The notes under the pieces were generated by a model. It was given only the letters and a program-made list of their open reading frames with translations. It was not told where the DNA came from and did no database searches. The position numbers were made by a program, and so were the translations under genes. A DNA stretch of 64,000 nucleotides from Beroe forskalii (Eukaryota > Ctenophora > Nuda > Beroida > Beroidae): contig WFMF01000063.1 in assembly GCA_011033025.1 (NCBI GenBank), positions 432,572 to 496,571 on the forward strand, in the 5' to 3' direction. Below, piece after piece: positions 1 through 12,200 of this stretch (its first letter is position 1; every line of letters begins with the position of its first letter).

Positions 1-159
1 AACGTGAATATTTCTAGGTAAATCCTCATATTTTGCGTTAAACGCTCGCTCCAGTACTCCACACTCCATAATAACATAGACGACTTTATTCCAATTAAAT
101 CTCTGTGATTGAGCTTAAATCAAACTGGTTTCGAAAACACGCCGATCACCAGCCGTTAC

Positions 160-3100
160 CTGTAGAATTGCTCCTCAGTGCACCCAGACTCCTGACACCC
201 AGGCAAGGTGTAGGAGATTAGATCCTCGTCCTTGTGATGACGTATCAACCTTATCACGTGACCTCCCTCCTCTGTTTCCCACACTTCTACTGCCAGCACG
301 GTGGCGTACGGGGTTTGTACTCCGTCATAGACACCCAGACAAGTTAGAATGGCAGCCAGAGTGTAATCGTGCTGCAGGAGTAATAGTCAAAGACTTTTTT
401 AATCATAACTAGTCGATAAATTACATCTATCTTCAATCTACAATCATCAGTCATGCAAATATGAACGAAAACTCCGGAATAATTTCAACTTACCCCTGAA
501 AAGATGACTAGTTTATGCTCATTGTTTCCTTCAAGGGCATCCCTAACTCTTTTCTTTAGCTCGTGTAGCAATACGCCTGGAACACGAGAGTTTCATTAAT
601 TTCGAAGAGAAAAGTTGGTGGTTGCTGCAGGGAGCATGTGATACTGCATGGAAACTGACATGAGAATCTGACTTAGTTTTGACAGAAGGCTTTATTAAGT
701 TATCGCTATTTGATAAACATTAAATATTAATCTGGTACGACAAACAACTTCCGCTCACATATATTACCACTTTTGGGATGGGTAATGAATGTGCTGTATT
801 CTGGTTTCCGTAACCTTTGGATTATAAGAACTTAATAAGAAAGACAAACCTCCATTGAAAGCTTTCTCTCTGTCCGTCATGGCGTTCCAGAGCCCCCATC
901 TCACCTTGCTGTACGGTACTATCAAATTATAGAGGTCCGCCTCCACAAACTCCTTTGCCAGTGTGAAGTTGTGACTTATCTGAGATGGGATTGTAATCTT
1001 ATAAAGTATAAACAACATATTTTGTAGTCAAGTACATTGTAGTCTAATAAACAACATTTTATTAAGTTATGAATCAGATCATTGACAGAATATATTAATT
1101 TCGTTATGAAAAACCAATGGAAACTAGAAAGAAACGAGTAAGGAATTTTTTCAAGTAATGATTTAACTATGATCTGCAAGTTAGAAATACCTTTAAATCT
1201 TTAACAATTTACTGGTAATTTGCCAATGTTATCTCGCAGAACAGCGTGTCGTAAGTTGACTCCATTACTTTTATTGTGGCCAATAAGTCGGGTCTTGCTT
1301 TCCAACCACATACATCAAATATCTTTTTAGTGGTTTCCTGAAGTTATCTCAATCACTAAACATTGTTAGGTATTATAAAACGTGGTTTTACAAATATAGA
1401 AATTTGATCCAAATAAAATTCCGGCTTTATAGAGCAATTCATAATATCATGCTTCATAATGGTTAAGTGTGATGACAATAACTGACAAAGCATTCAGTAC
1501 ATATTATTCTCAGAGTTTCCCCACACCATCAAAATACAACTCACTTTGTTGTCTTCCATGAAAGACACGAAGTCCGCGTTATGCATCATAGTTTCATGGT
1601 AACCTTCTTTAAACGCTTTACAGGGGACAGGGGGTCCATCCAGCATCTGTAAATTAATTAATAAGTTAATAAGTTAATTAATAGGTTCTCTGATTCCCGG
1701 CGTAAAGTCTTCCTGGCGTATTGCGGTACAACAACCACCGTGGTGGAACGATTCCTTACTTCCTTATCCCCAACCTCCCAAGAAAACCTCATTAGCTCCC
1801 AGTCTCCTGCACTGGGGCACTGGGAGAGTACCCACAAATACTCACTTATTGTACTGTTGCAACTTGCAAGTCCGTCCCCCGTTCAGGCGTTATGATATAA
1901 GTTTGACAGGTAATGATAGAAGTTTGACAGTTAATCATACTTTGAGCAATGATAAGTTTGACAGGTGAACGTACATTACCTTCTCGGTAGAGTAGGGGCG
2001 AGTGTGTACAGGAATAGGTTGCCACACGTCCAATGGATTCGTCAGATTGTTGCCCTACGATGGGAAAGGTCGTTACGATGATGTACCACTGCTTCAACTG
2101 TACGCAGAAAGTCAAAAAGCAAATCCGATGATATTATTCCGCGACTCATGACATAAAAGTGGGATGAACTCAAACAAAGCTCAAAGAAAACTCAAATAAA
2201 ACTCAAAGAAAACTCAAAAAGAAGGATGTAAGCAAGTTAATCAACTTACGGCAGGTGGAGGGAAGAGCCCAGCAAGGAAACTCTCGGCACTCATAAGAGT
2301 TCTATCTTTGTCAGTACTTTGTACATAGACCTGAAACAGACTATATTCAATACGTAATTCCATGGTGGTACCTTCATAACAAAGTACCTCATAGAGTCTT
2401 TATATATCAGTCTCAGAATAGGACCTACCTCATTGAGTCCTTGGGTCAGTATTATCAGTGTACAATGAAGATCAATTATAGAATGATCTAGTTCGAAATT
2501 ACATTCAACTCAACAGAACAGAAAGTCTGATTTTGATGTATTTGTGTGTGTTTGACACCTTGATGCTGGCATTGCTCAGGCTCTCAACAAATTCAGGAAT
2601 CCAAGCAGATCAGGATAAAACGTACCTCAACTCTCTTGTAGTCTGGATTGAGGCCTAGGTAGGTTTCTGAGCTTGGGTCAGTGTATCGGGCTCTGAAGAA
2701 TTTGCCATTCTCTAGGTGACTTTCTTTACCGATCTGAGATATAAAACGGGAATAAGGTTAAATAACATCCATTGCACCTTAAATATTGTACTAAAATCGA
2801 AGTTCATTGATATTAATCCTGGGCATAGATCCGGCAAAATGTCACTGAAGGATTAATATCAAAGAATTGCGGGTAGCTCATAATTTAGGAATTTAAAATG
2901 TGAATAACATTCTTCAAATTATTAGTAAGTGACCTTACAAAGCTACCGATAATAGAGAGTTGCCCGGGTCCTTGCGGCCAGCTGTCCGTGGTGTAGATAT
3001 CATTCGGGATGTTAGTGGTGGGCGATCTGTCACCGTGGCGAAACATTAGGAAGGATACCATGATGAAAAGTAGGCAGATATAGAGTAACTTATTCCGTTC

Positions 3101-3386
3101 AGTCCGAGCAGCTATTGTGTCAAATGTTGGTTTATACAAATTGTGTTTCTCAACACAAATCCAGATTTTAGTAACTTCCATTCCAGTACCTAAAGATTGA
3201 AATATCGTAACTTCCAGATCAGAGTGAAGAGCGAATAGTGAATAAGGGCAGATAGACTCAGCAATCAGCAGCAATGAAACAATTAAATAATTGTCTACCC
3301 ATTAGGATTGAGAGTTTGAGCTTGTTAGCTGCCGCAGAAACACTACAGTTGAGGAGGAAGAGGAGGAAGGTCAACAGAGCGCCCAT
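160..3386 (-). CDS. Histidine acid phosphatase, ACP2/ACPP-like (C-terminus off window)
   Basis: Secreted or lysosomal phosphomonoesterase of the histidine phosphatase superfamily, branch 2. Exons in transcript order: 3299-3386, 2939-about 3111, 2626-2733, 2250-2330, 1980-2054, 1545-1646, 1233-1337 (or 1213-1337), 850-979, 494-576, 160-371. The first exon gives a signal peptide ([18 protein letters not shown]). Exon 2 holds the phosphate-binding RHGDRSP with its catalytic His. Exon 4 has [12 protein letters not shown], exon 5 WQPIPVHT, and exon 10 the distal HD motif (HDYTL), the proton donor. Reading phase is kept at the junctions I checked. The last exon ends in phase 2 at a GT donor, so the C-terminus lies beyond position 1. 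Two points are uncertain: the acceptor of exon 2 is weak, and the 1233/979 junction conserves the family sequence best with a non-GT donor (GAG then ATAACA). A canonical donor at 1212 adds eight residues. Lysosomal versus plasma-membrane form cannot be decided without the tail. Confidence 0.9.
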
Positions 3387-3648
3387 CCTGAGTAGATGTT
3401 AAATTAGATGTGGTTTTGATCTACGAATCTTAGACATTAGATCGTACACTGAGTATTGGAGTAATGGCCTCCGAACTATGGTATAGAAAAAATAAGTACA
3501 AACTTGAACGCAGTTAAACAAAAATCAAAATACCCACTATACGTGAAGTTAAACCAGAGGTTCAGGTATTATCAACATAACACTAATAATGCTGTAAACT
3601 ATCTCACATCTCACACCAATAAAATTCAATGAAAGATCATAAGTATTA

Positions 3649-4233
3649 CCTTAGTACACTTAAGAACGGCGTCACTTAATTAGTGCGGTTTGGAAAAAAC
3701 CGCACTAATTAAGTGTACAGTAATTAAGTGCGCATAAAATTAAGTGTATGCTAATTAAGTGAAAAATTTTATGAATTTTCGATTTGGTTTTTTTCGGGCA
3801 TGAATTGATGAATCATGACCTACAGTTAATTTTGTCGTTAGATTATTTTGTCGCAAAAGTGTCAATTAAAATTTCAAGAAACCTCGGTTTAAAATACGTC
3901 AGCTAAAACTTAAAAATATATTTTAAAGAATGAAATTATCATTTTGCTTTTCTAACCCTGAGATATGCACGGTCCAAACTACAGCACTTCTGTACTGTAG
4001 TTTTTAGATTAAAATAATGGATACTACAACTTATTACTGTTGAAAATTTGTTTCATTGTCAAAATTGCAAAATTGTATATTGTTGGTCCTATGAATATGA
4101 TGTCTCGCAATCAAGAGGAAAATTTTAAATTTGATTCATATCGTTTTCCATCTCATAAAAAACCGCACTAATAAAGTGCGCCGATCTTAAAGTGCGCGCA
4201 AATTACGTGATGCCGTTCTTAAGTGTACTAAGG
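3649..4233. mobile_element. 585-bp MITE with TA target duplication (Tc1/mariner-type)
   Basis: The two ends are inverted copies beginning CCTTAGTACACTTAAGAACG, flanked by TA at 3647-3648 and 4234-4235. There is no transposase ORF. Inside the left end is a hairpin (3679-3716, GTGCGGTTT pairing with AAACCGCAC), and short AATTAAGTG / AAAGTGCGC repeats lie at both ends as subterminal repeats. TA duplication plus TIRs fits a nonautonomous Tc1/mariner element; the superfamily call is inference. Confidence 0.75.
3945..4011. repeat. Dispersed repeat, inverted copy at 58713-58780
   Basis: A segment of about 66 bp containing GAGATATGCACGGTCCAAAC and an ACTACAG/CTGTAGT hairpin recurs in the opposite orientation at 58713-58780 with only a few differences. 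Here it sits inside the TA-flanked MITE. The distal copy shows that it is a mobile or dispersed sequence in its own right. Confidence 0.7.
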
Positions 4234-4871
4234 TAGACTGTAACAAACACTTATAATTGCCGGACGCTTGTAACCGGTAGTAGTCCGCATGTAACTCTTT
4301 AACTAGCCCTAACAAAACCCAAAACAAATGGGATTATTCAAACAATGCATTGTTCAGTGTTTAGAGAGAAAACACACACACGCTCAAAATGATAGACTAC
4401 GGTGCGGTGGTCTCATTGTTCTCATCGGTTCTCATGTTACATTCTTACGAAGTACAACTTAGAGTTATACATTATAAAACTCTTACATTAGTAGGAAAAC
4501 AAAATTGATTAACAGATGAAACACAATGAAACCTGATCATGATTCCTAATCATAATTCCTGATCATGAAATCATGAAAAGGAAATGAGCCTCTGATGAGC
4601 CTCTTTACTACTGGTACTTATCAAAAAGTGAGGCTTTTCTCTAAAGGGCTATTCGGTCAAAATATTTCAATTGATTACTGCGGCACCATTGATGGCACCA
4701 TGTTACATCAATGGTGCCTCAATAATCAATAATAATGAATCCAACAAGTGTGCTATGTACTACATTGATGAAATAATATCACAATTAAAATTACAGAAAT
4801 ATCTAGGTAAAAGTTAAAAACAAACTTCAACAAAATGAAATACATTGCTTCATGAAGTTAAGGAAATGACA

Positions 4872-5015
4872 GTGATCGACCGGGATGACCTTTTTAATCC
4901 CTGCCAGGACCGGGCCAGGGCCCGGGATGACCTTGATCCTGGCCGGTACTGGAACCGAGATAACTTCAAAAACCCGGCCGGGATCCCGGCCAAGCCGGGA
5001 TTCTGGTCGATCTCT
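4872..5015. repeat. GC-rich inverted-repeat patch
   Basis: In an AT-rich stretch this block is conspicuously GC-rich, with repeated CCGGG / CGGCC motifs. It is bounded by GATCGACC on the left and GGTCGATC on the right. It looks like a small foldback element; no coding potential. The rest of 3400-5690 outside the listed repeats shows nothing I can name. Confidence 0.5.
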
Positions 5016-5390
5016 GTGAAATGACTTATAAAATATAAATTACTGCCAATTTCTACACCAATATACTAATATAAAAGTATAAACATTCAGCACAACCACC
5101 TTATGAGCCTCATGAAGTGAAGTTCATGATACACCCCGACTACACAATGAGCTGCCTTCTGTTTGATAAACTCAGGGATTAACCTTATCCGTAATCCAAC
5201 ATATTGTATCTAGGTTGTATTCTATGCAGAATGCAGATATTTACTTATATTGAAACAATAATATGCTTCCTTCTGTAACTCATAACACAGAGACATGAGT
5301 TGATCGAATCACTGCAACTTTGTACTGTGTTTTATAGATTACAATAAAGTTATTTCATAAAACTCTGATTTAATTATTAAAGTTAAGCTC

Positions 5391-5565
5391 ATTAGGTAGG
5401 TACGTGACTACAACAGTACTGCCAAAATGTGTTAAAATTAGAATAAAACTATATCTGATATGAAATAATTACATTTAAAGAAATATTAGGTAGGTAGGTA
5501 ACTACAACAGTACTGCCAAAATGTGTTAAAATTAAAATATCTGATATGAAGTAATAACAAAAAAT
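5391..5565. repeat. Tandem duplication, about 95 bp, two copies
   Basis: Two adjacent copies share GTGACTACAACAGTACTGCC-type sequence followed by AAAATGTGTTAAAATTA and ATCTGATATGAA. They lie just 3' of the NATD1-like gene on its strand, so they could fall in its 3' untranslated region. Confidence 0.7.
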
Positions 5566-5698
5566 AATAGCCAATTTTGAGGGTACTTGTAGATGTGCAT
5601 TTATTTGTACTATTGCACTCCTCACATTGGCTAATACACTTAGAGCATGGCAAATGGTCAATGGTCATGACGCTCTAATCGTATTATATATTAGTTCC

Positions 5699-6049
5699 TT
5701 ATTTGATAATTTTTGATCCAAAAGACCCGTTCTTTTTGACAAACTCCTCTGCGTACCAGCACGACAACCGGACCTTGAAGTTTTTCCTGGCAGCAAACAT
5801 GAGTCCTGTCTTGACCAGTACCCCGGCCACACCTCTACCTCTCATGGCGGGAGGTACGAAGGTATGGAGCATGTCTAGGATATCTGAGTGTACGGAGTAC
5901 TCCAGGAAGGCCGGATTCCGGGAGAGTTCAGGGTCAGCGAGGGTGAATTTGTTGTCTTGGTGGGTGACGGGGGTATCCTCTTCAGGCATTGCGAAGCTAG
6001 GGTTGTACCTATTCAATCGGATTGAATCATATTGGGTACGTTTATTCAT
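5699..6049 (-). CDS. NATD1: NATD1-like GNAT acetyltransferase
   Basis: A small protein of about 116 residues if translation starts at the ATG at 6049, or 138 residues from the in-frame ATG at 6115. I prefer 6049 because the first 22 residues of the longer form look unlike the family. It resembles the short GNAT proteins of the NATD1/YjdJ group, whose acceptor substrate is unknown. Supporting features: a strand ending AFLEYSV, then HTFVPPAMRGRGVAGVLVK, which contains the acetyl-CoA pyrophosphate-binding RGRGVA loop, then the C-terminal RLSCWYAEEFVKKN strand-helix typical of this group (L/C-W-Y followed by a charged helix). Apparently intronless; an upstream non-coding exon cannot be excluded. 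Cytosolic or mitochondrial location is not resolvable. Confidence 0.8.
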   Translation of the reverse strand: MNKRTQYDSIRLNRYNPSFAMPEEDTPVTHQDNKFTLADPELSRNPAFLEYSVHSDILDMLHTFVPPAMRGRGVAGVLVKTGLMFAARKNFKVRLSCWYAEEFVKKNGSFGSKIIK

Positions 6050-6435
6050 AATGATGGATATGATTGATGGAACATCAAATAGGCTGGCTATCTTATGATA
6101 AGATAAAAAATGCAATCGTTCTAGAATCAGAAAAAAACACTGAGGTTCATGATTTCAGCTGATACTCTCATTGAAGTGAGATTGAACTGGTCGAAATTAG
6201 CAAAAACATGAAACTGAAACGGAGGCAGTAAAAGTAGACGGTCAATAGTTATTTAACGACGAATCATGAAATCTGGAGGCAATCCATCATTAATTATCAT
6301 ATTAATACTAATACTGTAAGTAAAAAATAAATTCATTGCAAATAATATTCATTTATCATAAAATGGTATAATCAAGAAAAACTTCTAATCAACGCTGCCA
6401 ATTTCCTGCATCAACGGAACACACCATAAGTATAA

Positions 6436-6532
6436 CGAGAACTGCCACAGCTATTCAGATAGCTTAATAAGGTTATTCTTGTTGGGCAATGATCCAATAA
6501 ATACACGAGTAATAACTGTGGCAGTTATTAGC
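6436..6532. repeat. Hairpin-forming inverted repeat
   Basis: AACTGCCACAG on the left pairs with CTGTGGCAGTT on the right across about 60 bp. It is probably a small foldback element. Outside this hairpin, the gene-free stretch 6120-7170 is AT-rich DNA in which I see no coding exon. Confidence 0.6.
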
Positions 6533-7171
6533 GATGTCCGCAAAATTACAATATATTTACATTTTGATTCATAATTTTATAGGTGGAATTATTTATATAA
6601 CAATTTGAAAATCATTACAAATTTAAATCAGCAAATAAAAGTAGCAACCCGAAATCATATAAAAATAGAATAATACTAAATTATACTAAGTATATAAACT
6701 TGAAAAAGCGCTTAGCAGATGACGGTATGTACTCTGCTGGCTGACAATAATGATGTAGGTGGATGATATTATTATCTGGAACCAATAAATGGTCCGGTCA
6801 ATATAATTGGCAAACATGTATCTATTCATCTCATTTATCATCTCTATTCTTAGAGTTAACAGAAACACCATCCACCACAGCTTAAAAAAGGATCGTTTTG
6901 TGGTTGTCTAAATCGCTAAAAGTATCCAGTAGTCAATAAGTTAAAATGCAGTTGAAATTCCAATGAAAGGAATATTAAACTTTATTTCCTCTACTACATA
7001 GTAAGATCCTAAACCTATCATACTGCTACGCTAATACTACTACTCTACTACCTGAAGTGAGTTGATGACTGCTGAGTCACGTTCATTCCTAGAACTGTAT
7101 GATCACAAATGAGTGATATATCCCTCTGCAGAGTCCCTGTACTTTTGTACAGAGTCCCACCATACCCACAT

Positions 7172-8131
7172 TTACACCCGTCCAGCTGTATTCTGCTGAT
7201 CCCCTCCTACCTCCACCCGTGGACTAGCCTTGGCACTCTCCTTGATATCGGGGTTAAGGTCCTTGTATTTGGGTCTCATCTTCGTCAGCAACATGAGGGA
7301 GAACTCAATGAACCAAAGGATGAAACACACCAGAACGAGGCACATGACGACTTTAACCTGCCACATGAGGGAGTAATCCTCTTCACTGTCATGATGCATG
7401 TACCAGGCGTAGACATGCCCCTCCTGGACATACCATCGTATTAACACCACGAAGTTACAGGGGCCTCCCACCATCGCTACAATCATGCTGACAGTTTCCC
7501 GGTCCCGGGTGAGGCGTGCCAGGCGGAGGAGAAGGGAGGAGGAGGGGGAGGGGAAGGGGGCGGTGAGGCGGGGGTACCGGCTTAGGAGGAGGATAATTCC
7601 GAGGATTAGATCCAGGACTTCCTTGAGGGAGTTAGCATAGGAACCTGAAACGCTGGGGGCAGGGGAGCTGTAGTAGTAGAGGGAGAGGACTGTGTAGCAC
7701 GTGGAAACGACAACAATTGCTATGGAAACAAGGTCTCCCAGGGCTTTACGGCCCATTTTCATGGAGTTAAGACAGTTCATAAGGTGGGACGAGAGGGATC
7801 GCGGTGTTTCTAATTCTATAAACGTGTCATCTGCCAAGTCCGATGTCGTATCGTGTTCAACAACGGGCTGTGGTGAGGAGGGGTTCACAGGAACTTCAGG
7901 TGAAACCCCACCTTCATTAGGTGGGGTTTCATTGGGTGGGGTTTCATCAGGAGGGGTTTCATTAGGAGGAGTTTCATCGGGAGGGGTTTCATCAGGAGGG
8001 GTTTCATCAGGTGGGGTTTCATCAGGAGGGTTTTGTTGAGCCTCCTCCCCATCGCGAGGGCTCTTTATTTCTATCTCGAAAACTTCAGCAGCTTCGATCT
8101 CATTCCCTTCCGACATAACAACCTGATGCAT
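7172..8131 (-). CDS. Unknown four-helix membrane protein with acidic Pro-rich N-terminus
   Basis: About 319 residues from the ATG at 8131 (a second ATG at 8116 is also possible). I do not recognise the family. Layout: acidic start, a PPDETPP repeat tract (roughly residues 33-72), a linker, then four hydrophobic segments: GDLVSIAIVVVSTCYTVLSL, VLDLILGIILLL, VSMIVAMVGGPCNFVVLI and VKVVMCLVLVCFILWFIEF. The last is followed by a basic, Lys-rich tail, which suggests a multi-pass protein with a cytosolic C-terminus. A good splice acceptor (TTTTAATCGCAG) lies just upstream of the ATG, so a 5' exon probably exists. PEX11 and tetraspanin were considered; neither signature is convincing. Confidence 0.6.
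   Translation of the reverse strand: MHQVVMSEGNEIEAAEVFEIEIKSPRDGEEAQQNPPDETPPDETPPDETPPDETPPNETPPDETPPNETPPNEGGVSPEVPVNPSSPQPVVEHDTTSDLADDTFIELETPRSLSSHLMNCLNSMKMGRKALGDLVSIAIVVVSTCYTVLSLYYYSSPAPSVSGSYANSLKEVLDLILGIILLLSRYPRLTAPFPSPSSSLLLRLARLTRDRETVSMIVAMVGGPCNFVVLIRWYVQEGHVYAWYMHHDSEEDYSLMWQVKVVMCLVLVCFILWFIEFSLMLLTKMRPKYKDLNPDIKESAKASPRVEVGGDQQNTAGRV
7912..8035 (-). repeat. Coding minisatellite, 15-bp unit (PPDET/PPNET)
   Basis: Eight units of 15 bp encode near-perfect D/N-E-T-P-P pentapeptides. The unit is a multiple of three, so copy-number change keeps the reading frame. Asp/Asn swaps between units come from single base changes. Confidence 0.9.
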
Positions 8132-8360
8132 TCGGTCATCTGCGATTAAAACCACAAAAACTATACATTTATAACTCGAGAGAAAAATGAATGTCTGATT
8201 ATTTAGTATGAAAATATGGATAAGCATTGGCAAATGTAGATTGTAGGAACTAAGTTGTAAATTCATAAAATGAGTAGGTAAGAAACATGACACTTGGCAG
8301 AGAGACACGAGTCATAATATCAAATATCAGTTATTAACACCATACCTTTATCATACATTT

Positions 8361-8571
8361 TTATTTTATCAATCTACGAAGATTAGAACCTAAACGAAAT
8401 CTTCGTAGATTGGTAAAATAGAAACTTTACTAAAAACCGAAACAAGATCAATGCAACGTTCAAGTAGAGTTCATGGTATTATATTGCAAATAATTACCTA
8501 AAGTAGGTATTTATTTGCAATATTCTATCAACTTGACCCTACAAGAACGTTGCATTGATGTTGCTTTGGTT
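8361..8571. repeat. Two adjacent hairpins
   Basis: 8361-8420 folds on ATCTACGAAGATT / AATCTTCGTAGAT. 8436-8571 folds on ATCAATGCAACGTTC / GAACGTTGCATTGAT with an inner pair TTGCAAATAA / TTATTTGCAA. They resemble foldback or MITE insertions. The remaining gene-free DNA of 8132-9215 is AT-rich and shows nothing else. Confidence 0.65.
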
Positions 8572-9215
8572 CTTTAAAAGTGCTCTACACTAACGAACAG
8601 ACTTCCAGAGAGAAACTTTTTGGTTGCTCTTTTCTGGTGACGCAATATTCTTTGCATAGTATTGCAAACTATCCAAATTTGGCTTAATTCTAAATTAAAA
8701 TGTTACAAATATAATGAAAAATGCACCCAAAGTTTTGTAATAGTTTCACAATTACATAGAATACTGATTTCTACAGAATAATCAGCGCTAAGAAATATGC
8801 ATACACCTGCATAGTTATAATCATAGAAATATTGACAGATGCATACTTATATTCAATTATAATCAGTTAAACAACTAGGTACAATAAATGGTACATTATA
8901 AACGTTACAATAAACAGGATTTAACAATAAAATTCAAATGTTCAATACGGCGGGAATTTAAGCTGTTAAAATTGAAATAAATTCTGAGGGTTGGACAGTA
9001 CACTCATGCACATAATTCACAAAACCAATTACAATGAAAATTGAAAAGTTTTGTTACAAACGAAGCACAGTTGGCACCATGATTACATAATCATAGTACC
9101 TATCTAATTCCACTTGAATCTTAAGTGGTCACTCATTTGCCTAATTATGCTAACTAACTAACTATTACAACATACTTCACATTGAGACGGAGCAAGTTGA
9201 ATTCAATTTAATAAT

Positions 9216-12200
9216 TTACAACTTTTCCCTCATTTTCTTGAAAAGTCCCTCCAACTTCATGGCCTCCATAAGATTACCCTTGATCTTCATCTGTCCAGAC
9301 ATGAAGGCAGCAGTGGACTGAACCTCTCCCTTCACGATTTTCAGGAACAGGTCTTCGTTCATCACGAAGGTAACGTCGGCGGGTGTGTCGTCATTGTTTG
9401 ATATTGTTCCTTTGATCATAGGTTTAATAGGTTTCACATATAGAATACCTAGGTATAGCATTTTTTGCTTATTTCAGGACGAAGAGAAGGACAAAGTATG
9501 TGTGAACATGGTACGTGGAAGGTATTGAAATTTTACAATAGAAATTTTTGTTTTGATATTTCGCAGTGAAATTTATAACATCATAATTGGCCGTTTTCTT
9601 CGATTCAAAATATGTTCAATTGAAACACAGAATATGTGCCATTACTTCATTTCATATTGAATTAAGAACCTAACACAAGAGCAAACATTCAATAATAATT
9701 TATATTCAAGCTACAGCTCGGAACAAGTTACCTTTGTCTTTCATGTCGAATGTCCACACTCCGGAGCCCCCAAAGTCGATTGCGAATACGATTGGTGTTT
9801 TGTTCATCACAGCTGGAGTGAGGAGAGACCTGAATTTGTCCATCGTCTTATCGATACTAGAACCTCCTGATGGTGCCTGGAATACAAAGGTAACTCACAA
9901 AAAGTTCAGTTGTTTGTATGAATACATGGATGATCAATGTTCATTGTATCACAAAATCAAATCCCGAACGAAGCAGATATGTCGCGCAACGGGCTTAGTT
10001 TTGAACTACAAGCACACTTACTTCTGATTCAGGTAGTTCCATCGAGGGGTAGACATCACCCAGGAAGAAATCAGGGGCTAGTGGATGTCCAGGACAGTTA
10101 TGGTACTGGTCAAAGTCTGTGACACCTTCGTCTCTCAAAACCTTTAAAATGGTGACTTGTTAATCAACAAAGAAACCTTTTTGAAAGACAAGAAATATAT
10201 TATCTTTGAACAAGTATCAAATCATGCATTATTTTATCATACTTGACAGTGGCTAAATATTACAGTGAAGATTGCAATCCTCTAGCATTAATTAACAGCC
10301 AAGTACCAACATGTAAACCTATTCAGCAACCTCCTCATCAAACAAGCGATTTTCGAAATTTCGATTTCTATTGAGCTCAAATTTAGCCTAGTACAATTTT
10401 CACCCCACTTCCTCTGTAGTAAGGTGTTGCAAAGAAAGAGCTTCTCAGAACGTTTTATATTACCTCTTCATCAACACAAAAGTTCCCAGTAAATTGGCTA
10501 GGATCTTTAGACAGCATTGCATAGGCTGCATCTGCCATTATTTGTGGAGTTCTTGATGCTTTCATCAAAGAATCTCCTCCAATTAAATCAATGGCAGAAG
10601 TTGCAATGGAAGTAGCGGGCCATATTGCATTTACACCTGAAATAACATGAAATCTTGAAATGAAACGACCTGTGAAGGTCAAAACCTAGTTCATTAGTAG
10701 ATAACCAGACATGGAAATGAAAGAAATGTTTTTATCATGTAAGAATTTTCTTAGCATACTCTTTACAGTTCTGGGCAGTCAACTCAAAAACAATTGCATT
10801 ACCCACCTATTTTTTCATCTCTGAATTCTTCTGCCATCCCCAGAACACACATACTCATACCATATTTGGCCATGGTGTAAGCAGCATGGTTCTTGAACCA
10901 TATTGGAGACATATTCAAAGGTGGTGAGTTATTGAGAACATGTGCATGTGAACTCTTCTTGAGGTAAGGTAAACATGCTTGTGTAACACAATATGTCCCT
11001 CGAGCATTGATTCCCATCATTAAATCAAATCTAGGAGAAAGAAAGTTCATATGAATAGTTCATGTATGAACAAAATAGTTCATAATATGAACTAGGTGTC
11101 ATACATGAACTATTCATATGAACTATAATTCATTATTAATATCATGAATACTGAATAGTAGTTCATATGAATAGTAGTTCATATGAATATAGTATTTTCC
11201 ATACATAATCATATTTGATTTAGAATGAAGTAATGTAGTACCATAAGAAATGAGTGAAATTTACCAGAGGCCTAAGGGATTAGTAGATTTATGATAAGTC
11301 GTAATTTCCAAAAAAACACCATAAAACCTCTTCATAGGTGTATCTGAAGTCCCAGTTAATGAAATAGCACTGGCATTATTGATACATATATCAATACCTC
11401 CAAACTTTTCAACGGCTTCTGCCACAGCTTTCTGGACAGCATTTTCATCCCTGAAGGTTAAAATAGACATGGTAACATTTGAAAACATTGCTTCAACTAT
11501 TATTGGTAGTAAATTGATGGTTTGATAGCAGCTAATAGATAATTAATTAATTAGTTAATAAGTCCAATACACTCCTAATTGCAAGCACAATTAGATAATA
11601 GATACCTATATGGGCCATCCATAAAGGATGTCCACATTCCACAAGGAGGGGGGAGGCTGGCTAATGCGAACATTTGCAAATGTAGGGAAGGGGGTGTTTG
11701 GCCAAATTCAGACATCTGCATTTTTGAAAATTTTGGTCAATTTGATAAGCTTTTCATTACAAAATAGTCCATTATTTAAAATTTTGATTTTGATTCTCGA
11801 CATTGAGTCAAATAATAAATTTGATTTTGTGACCACCATATTTAAGAATAAATGGGCATAAAATAATGACACAAAAGATTTTGAATGAAAATGCAGATGT
11901 CCAGAGGGGGAAGGTATATTCGGTTTTAGGGGGAGGGAGGGAGTAGTCTAAAATAGTTGAAATTTTTCAGATGGCCTTCATAATGGATATTTATTTACTT
12001 ATTTACCTTTAGAACCAAAACCAATGTGTCACTTCCAAGATAATAATTTAAATAAATTGAAACATAGTTCATGTTATCAATGAGTTTTATTCGAGAGGTA
12101 AACAAAAATAGCTCATGTAACCTGATGTCAACAATGCAAGGGAGGGCTTTTCCACCTGCCTTCTCTATGTTTTCAGCAACAGTATAAACAGTTCCAGGAA

